Of a stretch of 11,586 bases of DNA, positions 1 through 6,056 are shown one piece after another (positions within the stretch are counted from its first letter, which is position 1; each line of letters begins with the position of its first letter). The DNA comes from Candidatus Aenigmatarchaeota archaeon (GTDB taxonomy: Archaea; Aenigmatarchaeota; Aenigmatarchaeia; JACPZZ01). Position numbers and translations under genes: made by a program. The DNA is taken from assembly GCA_016177205.1 (NCBI GenBank), contig JACOVS010000030.1, positions 1 to 11,586 on the forward strand, in the 5' to 3' direction. The notes under the pieces were generated by a model. The model did not search any database. It was not told where the DNA came from and saw only the letters and a program-made list of their open reading frames with translations.

Positions 1-1
1 C

Positions 2-316
2 GCGTCCGTGATAGCAGTGTTCATAGGCATCCTGGCCAAAGCCGCGGCCACGCCGTTCCTCGGCTACGGTGCAATAGCGGCGCCGCTCGCGTTTCTCTAC
101 GGATTCGTTACGGCGTCCGGGTCAGTGGCGTTGCACGGAATACCGGAAATAATGAGCTACTTTGTCGCCGGCCTTGCCGGCGGCATAATATCAACTGGCC
201 TGGAAAAGGAAAAAATAAGCTCCGGGAGGTTTCACCGGGTCGCTAAGGACGGCATACTGCTTTTCATGCTGGCCGTCCTGCTGATTTTCGTGGCCGCGGC
301 AATCGAAGCGTACTGA
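2..316 (+). CDS. SpoIIM-like integral membrane protein, C-terminal part (5' truncated by window edge)
   Basis: The frame is open from base 2, so the beginning of the gene lies outside the window; a GTG at 8 is only an internal codon or a weak alternative start. About 104 residues are visible. They contain a hydrophobic segment, then the motif HGIPEIMSYFVAGLAGGI, a charged loop (EKEKISSGRFHRVAKDG), and a last transmembrane helix ending IEAY. The HGIPE motif followed by a small-residue helix is characteristic of archaeal SpoIIM/DUF95 membrane proteins, whose biochemical role in archaea is not established. The gene is convergent with the regulator at 332, leaving 15 nt between the stop codons. 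The family call is fairly secure; the function is unknown. Confidence 0.75.
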   Translation, partial: ASVIAVFIGILAKAAATPFLGYGAIAAPLAFLYGFVTASGSVALHGIPEIMSYFVAGLAGGIISTGLEKEKISSGRFHRVAKDGILLFMLAVLLIFVAAAIEAY

Positions 317-331
317 ACGGCGGGCCGGAGT

Positions 332-1051
332 TCATCCGAACTTCTGTCTTAGCGCAGCAACAACATCCTCCACCTTGGCCAGTTTTGAAACCGCAAGCGG
401 TATGCCCTCGACGTCCGCAATGCGTTTCGCGATTTCGTCGACTTCGCGCGCGCCGTGCAAAACTATCAGCGCCGGCCTTAGGTTTGTCACCTTGATCGCG
501 ACCATCGGCGACCGCCCAGTGGAGGTGTTGGTAAAAACGAGCGCGCGCTTTGTAGTTATTCCGTACAATTTTACCAGGTCGGCGTAGGAAAATTCGAGTA
601 TCGCGCGCAACGAATCAATGACGGTGTAACCGTAAACTTCCTGGCCGGAAGACTCCTTTCCGGCAACGACGCCTGCGGACAGGACCTCGCAAAACTCGTC
701 AATGCGGACACCCCTGTCAAACTCTTTCAGGTCTATGATCGCTTTCGTTATTGGTAGCTGGCTGCTGTTCTCGGAAAATTGTCGCGTAACCTTGCCTCCG
801 GCCGCCTCGTCGATTTGTATCATCGCGGCAACCATTTTCTTGACAACGCGTATGCCAGGAGACTTTCTGCGTCCGGACTCGTAGTCGGAAATAACCGACG
901 GCGTTATCTTAATGTGGCCGGCCAAGGCGCGCTGCGGTATTTTGAAAATGTTTCTCCATTTTTGGATGGTCTTGCCCGCTTCTTCCGAGAGGACTATCTC
1001 GCCCGCAATCTTCCTGGCAAGGCTCTCTTTTGCCAGCTGCCACTCGTCCAT
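332..1051 (-). CDS. XRE-type HTH transcriptional regulator with archaeal C-terminal domain
   Basis: The protein has 239 residues from the ATG at 1051. Residues about 28-82 form a Cro/CI-type helix-turn-helix (QRALAGHIKITPSVISDYES), with the typical SDYESGRR helix ending. The C-terminal half (about 130-235) is an alpha/beta domain containing VYGYTVIDSLRAILEF, a lysine/arginine-rich strand and LIVLHG. This arrangement and length resemble the archaeal predicted regulators of COG1709, which I recall without having searched. A longer frame runs to 1093, but a TATA box (1081-1090) lies inside that extension, so the shorter start is preferred. No DNA target or ligand can be assigned. It lies downstream of hjc on the same strand with its own promoter. 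Confidence 0.82.
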   Translation of the reverse strand: MDEWQLAKESLARKIAGEIVLSEEAGKTIQKWRNIFKIPQRALAGHIKITPSVISDYESGRRKSPGIRVVKKMVAAMIQIDEAAGGKVTRQFSENSSQLPITKAIIDLKEFDRGVRIDEFCEVLSAGVVAGKESSGQEVYGYTVIDSLRAILEFSYADLVKLYGITTKRALVFTNTSTGRSPMVAIKVTNLRPALIVLHGAREVDEIAKRIADVEGIPLAVSKLAKVEDVVAALRQKFG

Positions 1052-1080
1052 AGAAATCAAACAACAATACGCCGGCCGGA

Positions 1081-1090
1081 CATATAAAAG
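1081..1090 (-). promoter_or_regulatory. TATA box of the XRE regulator
   Basis: The minus strand reads CTTTTATATG, centred about 34 nt upstream of the ATG at 1051. Transcription would begin near 1058, giving a leader of about 8 nt. The box lies within the longer open frame that starts at 1093 and therefore argues against that start. Confidence 0.6.
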
Positions 1091-1118
1091 CAACGTAGTC
1101 GACTTCGGCGAAAACGCA

Positions 1119-1502
1119 TTAAGCGAAGCTTGTTAAAAATTGGTTGAAGGAAAGCGCGGTTTTCTGCATCCTGTCCTCGTTGAGCCCGCCGGTTAGCCGC
1201 TCAATGTCCATCAGCCACCATCCCTTCCTTGAGATTTTCCAGGCCAGAAAGCCTTTGCAGCCGGCTCGCCTGCACCACTCTTTGAGGCTGCGCAGGTCCT
1301 CGTCGCTTAATTTGACATAGTTTTTCCTGAACTTGCACTCAAAGGCGAATATGGAACCTTTCTTGGCCGCTATTATGTCCGGCGAGTAATATCTCGCGCC
1401 CGCAGTCAAATTTCCCGAGCCCGCGCTGCGCACAACCGCAAAGTCCCAGCGCCACAGCAGTTCTGCAAACTCGCGCTCCGCTGCAGAGCCTTTCGCGTAC
1501 AT
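1119..1502 (-). CDS. hjc: Holliday junction resolvase Hjc
   Basis: The protein has 127 residues and starts MYAKGSAAEREF, the usual opening of archaeal Hjc. The family's nuclease core is visible in order: G5/E9-R10-E11 in helix 1, the strand FAVVRSAGSG (21-30), PDIIA with D42, and FECK with E55 and K57. These match the E...D...ExK metal-binding signature of the archaeal resolvase and restriction-endonuclease-like fold. Hjc cuts four-way DNA junctions symmetrically as a dimer during recombination and fork repair. Compared with the compact form in Pyrococcus there are about 10 extra residues between the RSAGSG and PDII motifs (TAGARYYS), probably a loop. It is divergent from the CBS gene at 1542 across only 39 bp. 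Confidence in family and start is high. Confidence 0.93.
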   Translation of the reverse strand: MYAKGSAAEREFAELLWRWDFAVVRSAGSGNLTAGARYYSPDIIAAKKGSIFAFECKFRKNYVKLSDEDLRSLKEWCRRAGCKGFLAWKISRKGWWLMDIERLTGGLNEDRMQKTALSFNQFLTSFA

Positions 1503-1512
1503 CCCGACAACC

Positions 1513-1527
1513 TAATATTTATCATAA
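1513..1527. promoter_or_regulatory. Shared A/T block of the divergent hjc/CBS promoters
   Basis: The only A/T-rich block in the 39 bp between the start codons at 1502 (-) and 1542 (+) reads TAATATTTATCATAA. Its left half is centred about 24 nt upstream of the plus-strand ATG, and its right half about 22 nt upstream of the minus-strand ATG. Both spacings fit leaderless or nearly leaderless transcripts. The two promoters must overlap and may compete. Confidence 0.55.
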
Positions 1528-1541
1528 CCCAACATAGAAAT

Positions 1542-2096
1542 ATGAACGAAGCCATGAGGGTCAAGGACGCCATGACGCGCCGGATCGCAACAATAGGCGA
1601 GTCCGATTCCGTGCAATCCGCGGCCGAACTGATGAAAAAATGGCGCGTCGGAAGCCTTATCGTTGTGAGGGGGAAGAACCCGACCGGCATTGTAACAGAG
1701 TCGGACATCATAAAAAAGGTCGTTAGCCGTGATTTGTCCGCTGCGAACATCGAAGTCAAGGAAATAATGTCTTCGCCAATGAAATTTTTAAGCCCTGAAG
1801 AAAACCTGACAGACGCGACGCGAAAGATGATCTCCGCGAAAATCCGCAGGATGCCGGTCATCAGCAAAGGAGAGGTTGTCGGGATCCTAACGCACACGGA
1901 CATTGTCCGCATATCCCCGTCAATGATAGACATTTTGTCGGAACGGGCGAGGATGCGCGAATCCGAGCCCCAACTAAGCGTCGGCGGCAGCGTGGGTATA
2001 TGCGAATCCTGCGGAAATTATTCCGAATCGCTGGCAGCGGCCGACGACGAATGGTTGTGCGAGGACTGCATGCAGGAAAAGCCCGCCCAGGAATAG
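1542..2096 (+). CDS. CBS-pair protein with C-terminal zinc ribbon (paralogue 1)
   Basis: The protein has 184 residues. Two CBS motifs lie at about 7-65 and 73-130, each ending in the expected TESDIIKKVV and THTDIVR signatures that form the nucleotide-binding cleft. A linker follows, then a zinc ribbon with C154-x2-C157 and C173-x2-C176 (ICESC...LCEDC). CBS pairs usually bind adenosine nucleotides or SAM as energy or metabolite sensors. The zinc ribbon suggests an RNA, DNA or protein contact, but the partner is unknown. The gene is followed after 6 nt by the free zinc ribbon gene, so they are probably co-transcribed. It is clearly related to the 205-residue protein at 2393 (shared GSLIV, GIVTESDIIKKVVSR and RMREs motifs), indicating tandem duplication. 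Confidence 0.88.
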   Translation: MNEAMRVKDAMTRRIATIGESDSVQSAAELMKKWRVGSLIVVRGKNPTGIVTESDIIKKVVSRDLSAANIEVKEIMSSPMKFLSPEENLTDATRKMISAKIRRMPVISKGEVVGILTHTDIVRISPSMIDILSERARMRESEPQLSVGGSVGICESCGNYSESLAAADDEWLCEDCMQEKPAQE

Positions 2097-2102
2097 GTTT
2101 TT

Positions 2103-2333
2103 ATGGCTGGCAGAAGGAAAAGCAAAGAACGCGATGTTGAAGTCTACCCTTCTAAAATCGAGGGAAAGGTGGACGTCGATGCCCGCTCGGGAATATGCGA
2201 GGACTGTGGAAACAACTCAGCGGGGTTGGTTCTGCATAACGACTATTGGCTGTGTGAGGACTGCCAGAAACAACAGAACAAGAAGAGAACCCAAAAAAGG
2301 GACAAGTTAAAAGAGTGGTCCCGGATGGGATAA
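2103..2333 (+). CDS. Small stand-alone zinc-ribbon protein related to the CBS neighbours
   Basis: The protein has 76 residues: a basic N-terminus (AGRRKSKER), a zinc ribbon with C32-x2-C35 and C51-x2-C54 (GICEDCGNN...WLCEDC), a lysine-rich segment and the tail KEWSRMG. Its zinc ribbon closely matches the C-terminal modules of the CBS proteins on either side, and its tail matches the KDWSRMS ending of the 205-residue paralogue. It contains no CBS domain. It starts 6 nt after the preceding stop, so it is probably in the same transcript. It may have arisen from a duplicated gene that lost the CBS pair, and could act as a free binding module. Function is unknown. Confidence 0.82.
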   Translation: MAGRRKSKERDVEVYPSKIEGKVDVDARSGICEDCGNNSAGLVLHNDYWLCEDCQKQQNKKRTQKRDKLKEWSRMG

Positions 2334-2363
2334 TACACGCGGAAAACAAAACACCGGAAGTAA

Positions 2364-2372
2364 TTTATTAAA
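2364..2372 (+). promoter_or_regulatory. TATA box of the second CBS gene
   Basis: TTTATTAAA is centred about 26 nt upstream of the ATG at 2393, the spacing expected for a leaderless archaeal transcript. There is no Shine-Dalgarno-like sequence before that ATG. This suggests the second CBS gene and the NUDIX gene form their own transcription unit. Confidence 0.6.
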
Positions 2373-2392
2373 CTATTTCTCCAAAAATCGGT

Positions 2393-3010
2393 ATGGGCGG
2401 CACTCTCGTTCAGGACATCATGACAAAGAACGTAATTTCGGTCGACGAAAGCGCGAGCGTCAAAACAGCCGCGGACACCATGGCAAAAAACCGGGTCGGA
2501 AGCCTTATAGTAAAAAGCGAGTCCGGCCCTGTCGGGATAGTAACAGAATCGGACATAATCAAAAAAGTGGTGAGCCGGGGCGCGGACACTAAAAGGACCA
2601 GGGTCGGCGAAGTGATGAATACGCCCGTGATTTTTGCGTCGCCCGAGCAGAGCGTCACAGACGCCGCAAGCATCATGACAGCCAACCGCGTAAGAAGACT
2701 GCCCGTGATCCAAAACAACAAAATCGTCGGGATCGTGACTCACACGGACATAGTTCGCGCATCGCCCGCAATGATATCGCTTCTTGAAGAACGGTTAAGG
2801 ATGCGTGAGGTCAGCGCCGAAATCCCGACGCGCGAATCGCGCATTCGTGTCGGAAGTATGGCCGGCCTCTGCGAATGCTGCGGCAAATACTCGACCGGGC
2901 TTGAAGTTTTCGACGAAGAGTGGGCCTGTGAAAACTGCTCAAACGAGAAGCGCGCGAAAGGCGGGGAAAGGAAAAAGCGCGGGTTCAAAGACTGGTCGAG
3001 GATGAGCTGA
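2393..3010 (+). CDS. CBS-pair protein with C-terminal zinc ribbon (paralogue 2)
   Basis: The protein has 205 residues. CBS motifs lie at about 6-63 and 72-130, with TESDIIKKVVSR and THTDIVRASPAM. The zinc ribbon follows with C160/C163 and C179/C182; an extra cysteine sits inside the first knuckle (CECC). A basic tail (about 185-200, rich in K/R/G) ends KDWSRMS. It is the same architecture as the protein at 1542 and its CBS motifs are strongly similar, so this is a local duplication. Compared with paralogue 1 the C-terminal tail is longer and more basic, which could favour nucleic acid contact. It shares a TGATG stop/start overlap with the NUDIX gene, implying translational coupling. Ligand and partner are unknown. 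Confidence 0.88.
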   Translation: MGGTLVQDIMTKNVISVDESASVKTAADTMAKNRVGSLIVKSESGPVGIVTESDIIKKVVSRGADTKRTRVGEVMNTPVIFASPEQSVTDAASIMTANRVRRLPVIQNNKIVGIVTHTDIVRASPAMISLLEERLRMREVSAEIPTRESRIRVGSMAGLCECCGKYSTGLEVFDEEWACENCSNEKRAKGGERKKRGFKDWSRMS

Positions 3011-3642
3011 TGGAACGGGTTTTAGTAGTTAACACGGAAGATTTGTTAAAGGTTACAAACAACAAAACGGGTTTTATCGGGCCCGATAAAAACATTTTGG
3101 ACCTGATAAAAACAAAAAGTTTTTTCGTAAACCGCGTCGCCGCGGAAAACGACGAAACGAAAAAACAAGTCATTCCGTATTGTATGGTGATTAACAACAA
3201 CAAAATCCTGGCAGTAAAAAGGAAAGACCCGGGCGAACTGAGATTAAAGGACATGTTGTCAATCGGGATAGGCGGCCACATTAACCCCGTCGACGAAGGA
3301 ACGGACACCCTATTCAACGCCGCGATTCGGGAATTAAAAGAAGAAACGGATTTTTCCAGTAATGTGGTTTCGCAAATAACAGGTTTTTTATCATTGGACG
3401 ACACGCCTGTTAACCGCGTGCATTTTGGCGTGGTTTACCGGATGGAAATTGACAGCGAGGTAAAAGTGACCGACAACGGGCTGGAAGGCGAATTCGTTGA
3501 TATTGCGGAACTTCCGAAACTGTCGGGCAAGATGGAAGGCTGGTCGAAAACCTTGGCAGAGAAGATCGGTGTGGGTGGAATAGAGCTTATACGAAAGCAA
3601 ACTTTCGACAACCACAACCCTTATAAACCCAGCGTATCATAA
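3010..3642 (+). CDS. NUDIX hydrolase family protein
   Basis: The protein has 210 residues and its ATG overlaps the preceding TGA by one base. The NUDIX region starts with IGIGGHINPVDE (85-96) and continues to the catalytic helix AAIRELKEET (104-113), giving the RExxEE core with R107, E108, E111 and E112. The GGHIN form and the acidic loop before the helix resemble a MutT-related group of predicted phosphoesterases (COG4112, from memory) rather than classic MutT. The N-terminal 50 residues are an additional domain typical of that group. The substrate is unknown; an organic or nucleoside phosphate is likely from the family. The 5' part is noticeably more A/T-rich than neighbouring genes, with many AAA lysine and AAC asparagine codons, so it may have been acquired recently. 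Confidence 0.85.
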   Translation: MERVLVVNTEDLLKVTNNKTGFIGPDKNILDLIKTKSFFVNRVAAENDETKKQVIPYCMVINNNKILAVKRKDPGELRLKDMLSIGIGGHINPVDEGTDTLFNAAIRELKEETDFSSNVVSQITGFLSLDDTPVNRVHFGVVYRMEIDSEVKVTDNGLEGEFVDIAELPKLSGKMEGWSKTLAEKIGVGGIELIRKQTFDNHNPYKPSVS

Positions 3643-3811
3643 GATCTTTGGATTTACACGGATAAGCAACGTTCATAATCATCGAAGCCGTTGACAAGGA
3701 AACACGGAAACGGCTGAAGGCTAGTGACAGGCTTTTGTGAAGTTGTTAATTCTGGGTAAATTTTTGTATAGCGATAACGCTGTCAAAAACAACCGTGGAG
3801 GAATGATTCAA
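3643..3811. other. Intergenic region upstream of dnaG with a short coding-like remnant
   Basis: This stretch separates the NUDIX stop from the preferred dnaG start. From 3666 to 3740 one plus-strand frame reads ATFIIIEAVDKETRKRLKAS followed by DRLL and TGA; it looks protein-like but has no start codon and follows an in-frame stop at 3663. It could be the tail of a lost gene or chance. The right part (3757-3801) holds the probable dnaG promoter and ribosome-binding site. Confidence 0.4.
3757..3801 (+). promoter_or_regulatory. Probable dnaG promoter and Shine-Dalgarno sequence
   Basis: An A/T-rich block TAAATTTTTGTATA (3757-3770) could serve as the TATA element, with transcription starting near 3790. 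GGAGG at 3797-3801 is a strong Shine-Dalgarno sequence, 10 nt before the ATG at 3812 and only 1 nt before the ATG at 3803. This places the dnaG start at 3812 and rules out the upstream in-frame TTG/GTG-type starts from 3737. Confidence 0.5.
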
Positions 3812-5119
3812 ATGGCAAAATTGCCGCAGTCAACAACAAAATACGTAATAGAAGCGCAGATAGAAGCGGAAGGAATAGTTGAGAAACCGGACATTATCGG
3901 GGCCGTGTTCGGCCAAACCGAGGGTTTGCTCGGAACAGACCTGGAACTGCGCGAATTGCAAAGGACGGGCCGTATAGGAAGGATAGAGGTTTACATTAAC
4001 GCGTCGCACGGAAAATGCTCCGGAAAGATAACCATACCGTCCTCGCTGGACGCGTCGGAAACAGCGCTGATAGCGGCCGCGATAGAAACTATTGAAAGGG
4101 TTGGACCGTGCAACGCCGCAATTCACATTACCAAGGTTGAGGACGTTAGAATAGCGAAGCGCAAGTACATCGTAGATACGGCAAAAAGGATCTTGCGGGA
4201 ATTGGTTTACCAGTCGCTTCCCGAATCGGAAGTTTTGTCAGAGCAGATAAAACAGGAGATACGGATTGCAGAAATCACGACATTTAGGAACCTGCCAGCC
4301 GGGCCTGACGCGGCAAAGGCCGAGGACATAATCCTGGTCGAGGGCCGGGCCGACGTGTTAAACCTGCTGCGGAACGGCATCAAGAACGCTGTTGCCGTGG
4401 GCGGGACGTCAATACCACCGGAAATCAAGGACATTGTCCGCGAGAAGGAGGTTGCCGTGTTTTTGGACGGCGATCGTGGCGGAGACCTGATTCTGAAAGA
4501 ACTGCTTCAGATGACAGACATCGATTACGTCGCTAGAGCGCCGGAGGGCAAAGAGGTCGAAGAGCTTACAAAAAAAGAGGTGTACAAGGCGCTTCGCGAA
4601 AAGGTTTCCATGGACCAGTTGCGGCTGGAGAATAAAGAAGGCTTTGCAAAATATGAAAGATCCAGGACTGAAGTGCCTCCAACCCGTGCAGCCAGTCAGG
4701 ATAACGGCACCAGCAACGAACCGGAAAACGGGCCTGAGGAACCATCGTACGAGCACCCTGCCAGCAAACCAGCGGAACGTTACGACAAGGACGAACCGCG
4801 AAGAACTATTAAGATACCCAAGAAGTATGCGGACGTATTCAAGGAATCGCTTGGCGAGCTTGTCGGCACAAGGGCCGCATGCATCTACGATGACAGCCTT
4901 AACCTTTTGGGCCGCGTTCCCGCAAAGGACATATCTGGTTCTCTATCAGGAATACACGCGCACGCAATAGTCTTGGACGGCGTCGTTGACAAGGAGTTGG
5001 TCGAAACGGCAGAAGCTAACGGGGTAAAGTTTCTTGTTGGCACGGAAAGGGACAAGCTTCAAAGAACAAGCGTAATCGTAATAACAAAAGGGGCTTTACA
5101 GGGCAAGAAAGGCGATTAA
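3812..5119 (+). CDS. dnaG: Archaeal DnaG primase-type protein (TOPRIM)
   Basis: The protein has 435 residues from the preferred ATG. The N-terminal region (1-160) opens with the family's KYVIEAQIEAEGIVEKPDII and DIIGAVFGQTEGLLG. The TOPRIM domain (about 170-262) has the catalytic E177 (LVEGRADVLN) and the acidic DGDRGGD motif (D219, D221, D225), followed by YVARAPEGKEVEELT. A proline- and glutamate-rich linker of low complexity spans about 281-330, and a conserved C-terminal domain (335-425) ends in LVGTERDKLQRTSVIVITK. Archaeal DnaG is known as a primase-related protein that also associates with the RNA exosome. Residues preceding M26 of the longest frame look like translated promoter. It is convergent with thpR across a 203-nt gap. 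Confidence 0.95.
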   Translation: MAKLPQSTTKYVIEAQIEAEGIVEKPDIIGAVFGQTEGLLGTDLELRELQRTGRIGRIEVYINASHGKCSGKITIPSSLDASETALIAAAIETIERVGPCNAAIHITKVEDVRIAKRKYIVDTAKRILRELVYQSLPESEVLSEQIKQEIRIAEITTFRNLPAGPDAAKAEDIILVEGRADVLNLLRNGIKNAVAVGGTSIPPEIKDIVREKEVAVFLDGDRGGDLILKELLQMTDIDYVARAPEGKEVEELTKKEVYKALREKVSMDQLRLENKEGFAKYERSRTEVPPTRAASQDNGTSNEPENGPEEPSYEHPASKPAERYDKDEPRRTIKIPKKYADVFKESLGELVGTRAACIYDDSLNLLGRVPAKDISGSLSGIHAHAIVLDGVVDKELVETAEANGVKFLVGTERDKLQRTSVIVITKGALQGKKGD

Positions 5120-5179
5120 AGGAATATTGCGCCTGTTCTAGCGCTAATCAGCACGTAAAACTTTCTAAATACTGATATA

Positions 5180-5268
5180 AGCTGTAGTTAGCCTTAATTA
5201 TGCACTCATTTTGATTTCAGAGTGTCGGAAACGAGCAAAACAGGTGTCTCACACAGCTTTAGTTAGCT
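5180..5268 (+). repeat. Two-copy direct repeat AGCTKTAGTTAGCY
   Basis: Copies at 5180-5193 and 5255-5268 agree at 12 of 14 bases. The intervening 61 bases are not repeated. The role is unknown. Confidence 0.5.
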
Positions 5269-5277
5269 ACGATATAT

Positions 5278-5307
5278 CCGACAATAACCGACAAATCGAC
5301 AGTTGGT
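5278..5307. repeat. CCGACA motif cluster (left)
   Basis: CCGACAAT (5278), CCGACAAA (5288) and TCGACAGTTGGT (5296) follow in tandem with spacings of 10 and 8 bp. The same motifs recur at 8109-8168: CCGACAAT is repeated directly and CGACAGTTGGT (11 bp) occurs in inverted orientation. This looks like a protein binding site cluster. Confidence 0.5.
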
Positions 5308-5322
5308 GCTGCAAGAACAAAT

Positions 5323-5892
5323 TTACACTTTTCGGAGGGGGAACACGGCAATGTCCGCGTACCTTGGACCCTCAGGAGTGAGCACGCTTTCCTTCAGTTT
5401 CACCTCGGTTATCTCGGTTTCTCCGAAGAAAGTCTCACTTTCCTTTGATATTATTTCTTTCAGCTTGTATATATTCTTATTTGACCTCACGCGTGCGATC
5501 GTAATGTGCGGAATAACCTCTTTTTCCTCGTTTTCCGGCGATATGTCCCTAATTGCACTTAAAATCCTGGCAAAAAGCCCTTCAATATAGGGCTTTCCGT
5601 CGCCAACACCGGCCCATATTACTCTTGGTTGGTCAGCAGGCCCAAAGAATCCCAGCCCCTGGACACTCACTTTCGAAGGCAATTCATCGTGTAGAAGCGG
5701 TTTTAGAGTCGCAATTATCCGTTCGATCTGGTCTTCTGCCAGATTACCTAGGAATTTTACTGTAAAATGCAGGTTTTCAGCCTCTACAATCTTCACGTCT
5801 GCTTCACTTTCCTTCACGTGATCCTGTACCACCTTCACGTTCATCTTCACGTGATCGTTTACATCAATTGCTAAAAAGCACCTTTTTTGCAT
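5323..5892 (-). CDS. thpR: RNA 2',3'-cyclic phosphodiesterase (2H superfamily, ThpR)
   Basis: The protein has 189 residues from the ATG at 5892. The two catalytic HxTx motifs of the 2H phosphoesterase fold are H42-F-T-V and H129-I-T-I, in the contexts NLHFTVKFLGNL and VIPHITIARV. ThpR opens 2',3'-cyclic phosphate ends of RNA to 2'-phosphates and was first described as a 2'-5' RNA ligase. The start MQKRCFLAID matches the family's opening strand; a further ATG at 5913 adds seven residues and is possible. The N-terminal coding part (5792-5854) overlaps the TTCACGT repeat array, which encodes the repeated DHVK/NVK/DVK residues between positions 13 and 34. It is divergent from the AAA+ gene. Confidence 0.9.
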   Translation of the reverse strand: MQKRCFLAIDVNDHVKMNVKVVQDHVKESEADVKIVEAENLHFTVKFLGNLAEDQIERIIATLKPLLHDELPSKVSVQGLGFFGPADQPRVIWAGVGDGKPYIEGLFARILSAIRDISPENEEKEVIPHITIARVRSNKNIYKLKEIISKESETFFGETEITEVKLKESVLTPEGPRYADIAVFPLRKV

Positions 5893-5965
5893 ATTCAACG
5901 CCCAAATCCTCATATTTGCTTCACGTTACGTTGACGTTACTTCACGTGAAGTACTATTATCTTCA

Positions 5966-5989
5966 CGTTACCTTCATATAAAGGTAACG
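5966..5989 (-). promoter_or_regulatory. thpR TATA box inside a 9-bp-arm inverted repeat
   Basis: The arms CGTTACCTT (5966-5974) and AAGGTAACG (5981-5989) are perfectly complementary around CATATA. On the minus strand the centre reads CTTTATATG, a good TATA box, giving a start of transcription near 5952. An alternative weaker box, GATAATAGTA, lies at 5952-5961. The perfect symmetry around the TATA box makes this a likely operator. Confidence 0.55.
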
Positions 5990-6014
5990 CATCTTCACGC
6001 ACCTTCACGTTAAC

Positions 6015-6033
6015 ATTTATATATTCACGTGAA
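6015..6033 (+). promoter_or_regulatory. AAA+ gene TATA box with adjoining palindromic operator
   Basis: ATTTATATA at 6015-6023 is a strong TATA box about 38 nt before the ATG at 6057, so the leader would be about 12 nt. The perfect palindrome TTCACGTGAA (6024-6033) directly abuts its downstream side, and TTCACGTTAA (6004-6013) its upstream side where the BRE would sit. Binding at either site would be expected to interfere with TBP/TFB or polymerase recruitment. Confidence 0.65.
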
Positions 6034-6056
6034 CTTCATAGTTACTTAGTGACATT

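Larger units (their letters stand above)
5120..5322. other. Repeat-bearing intergenic region between convergent dnaG and thpR
   Basis: No gene or tRNA was found here, and this is long for a gap between two stop codons. It contains a 14-bp imperfect direct repeat, AGCTGTAGTTAGCC at 5180-5193 and AGCTTTAGTTAGCT at 5255-5268 (75 bp apart), A/T-rich stretches (CTAAATACTGATATAAG, GATATAT), one TGTCGG at 5223, and a CCGACA cluster at 5278-5307. No clear terminator hairpin with a T-run is visible. Confidence 0.6.
5792..6040. repeat. Helically phased TTCACGTGAA repeat array
   Basis: Ten copies beginning TTCACG start at 5792, 5813, 5834, 5846, 5920, 5941, 5962, 5994, 6004 and 6024. Degenerate copies start at 5803, 5931, 5973 and 6035. 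The copies at 5941 and 6024 are perfect TTCACGTGAA palindromes, and those at 5813 and 5846 read TTCACGTGAT. All offsets fall within about 2 bp of multiples of 10.55 bp, so all copies face one side of the helix. The array covers the thpR N-terminal codons and the thpR/AAA+ divergent promoter region. It is probably a cooperative binding platform for a dimeric DNA-binding protein. Confidence 0.9.

Noticed and set aside
1406..1933. Minus-strand open frame of 175 codons
   Set aside because: It overlaps hjc and the CBS gene antisense or out of frame and has no recognisable motif; the A/T promoter block lies within it.
5941..6033. TTCACGTGAA as bacterial-type parS centromere sites
   Set aside because: The core matches the centre of bacterial parS (TGTTTCACGTGAAACA), but the flanking TGT/ACA are absent, copies are phased and many are half sites, and no ParB or ParA gene is in the window.
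5792..6040. CRISPR array
   Set aside because: Repeats are only 7-10 bp, spacing is 10-74 bp, and there are no cas genes.
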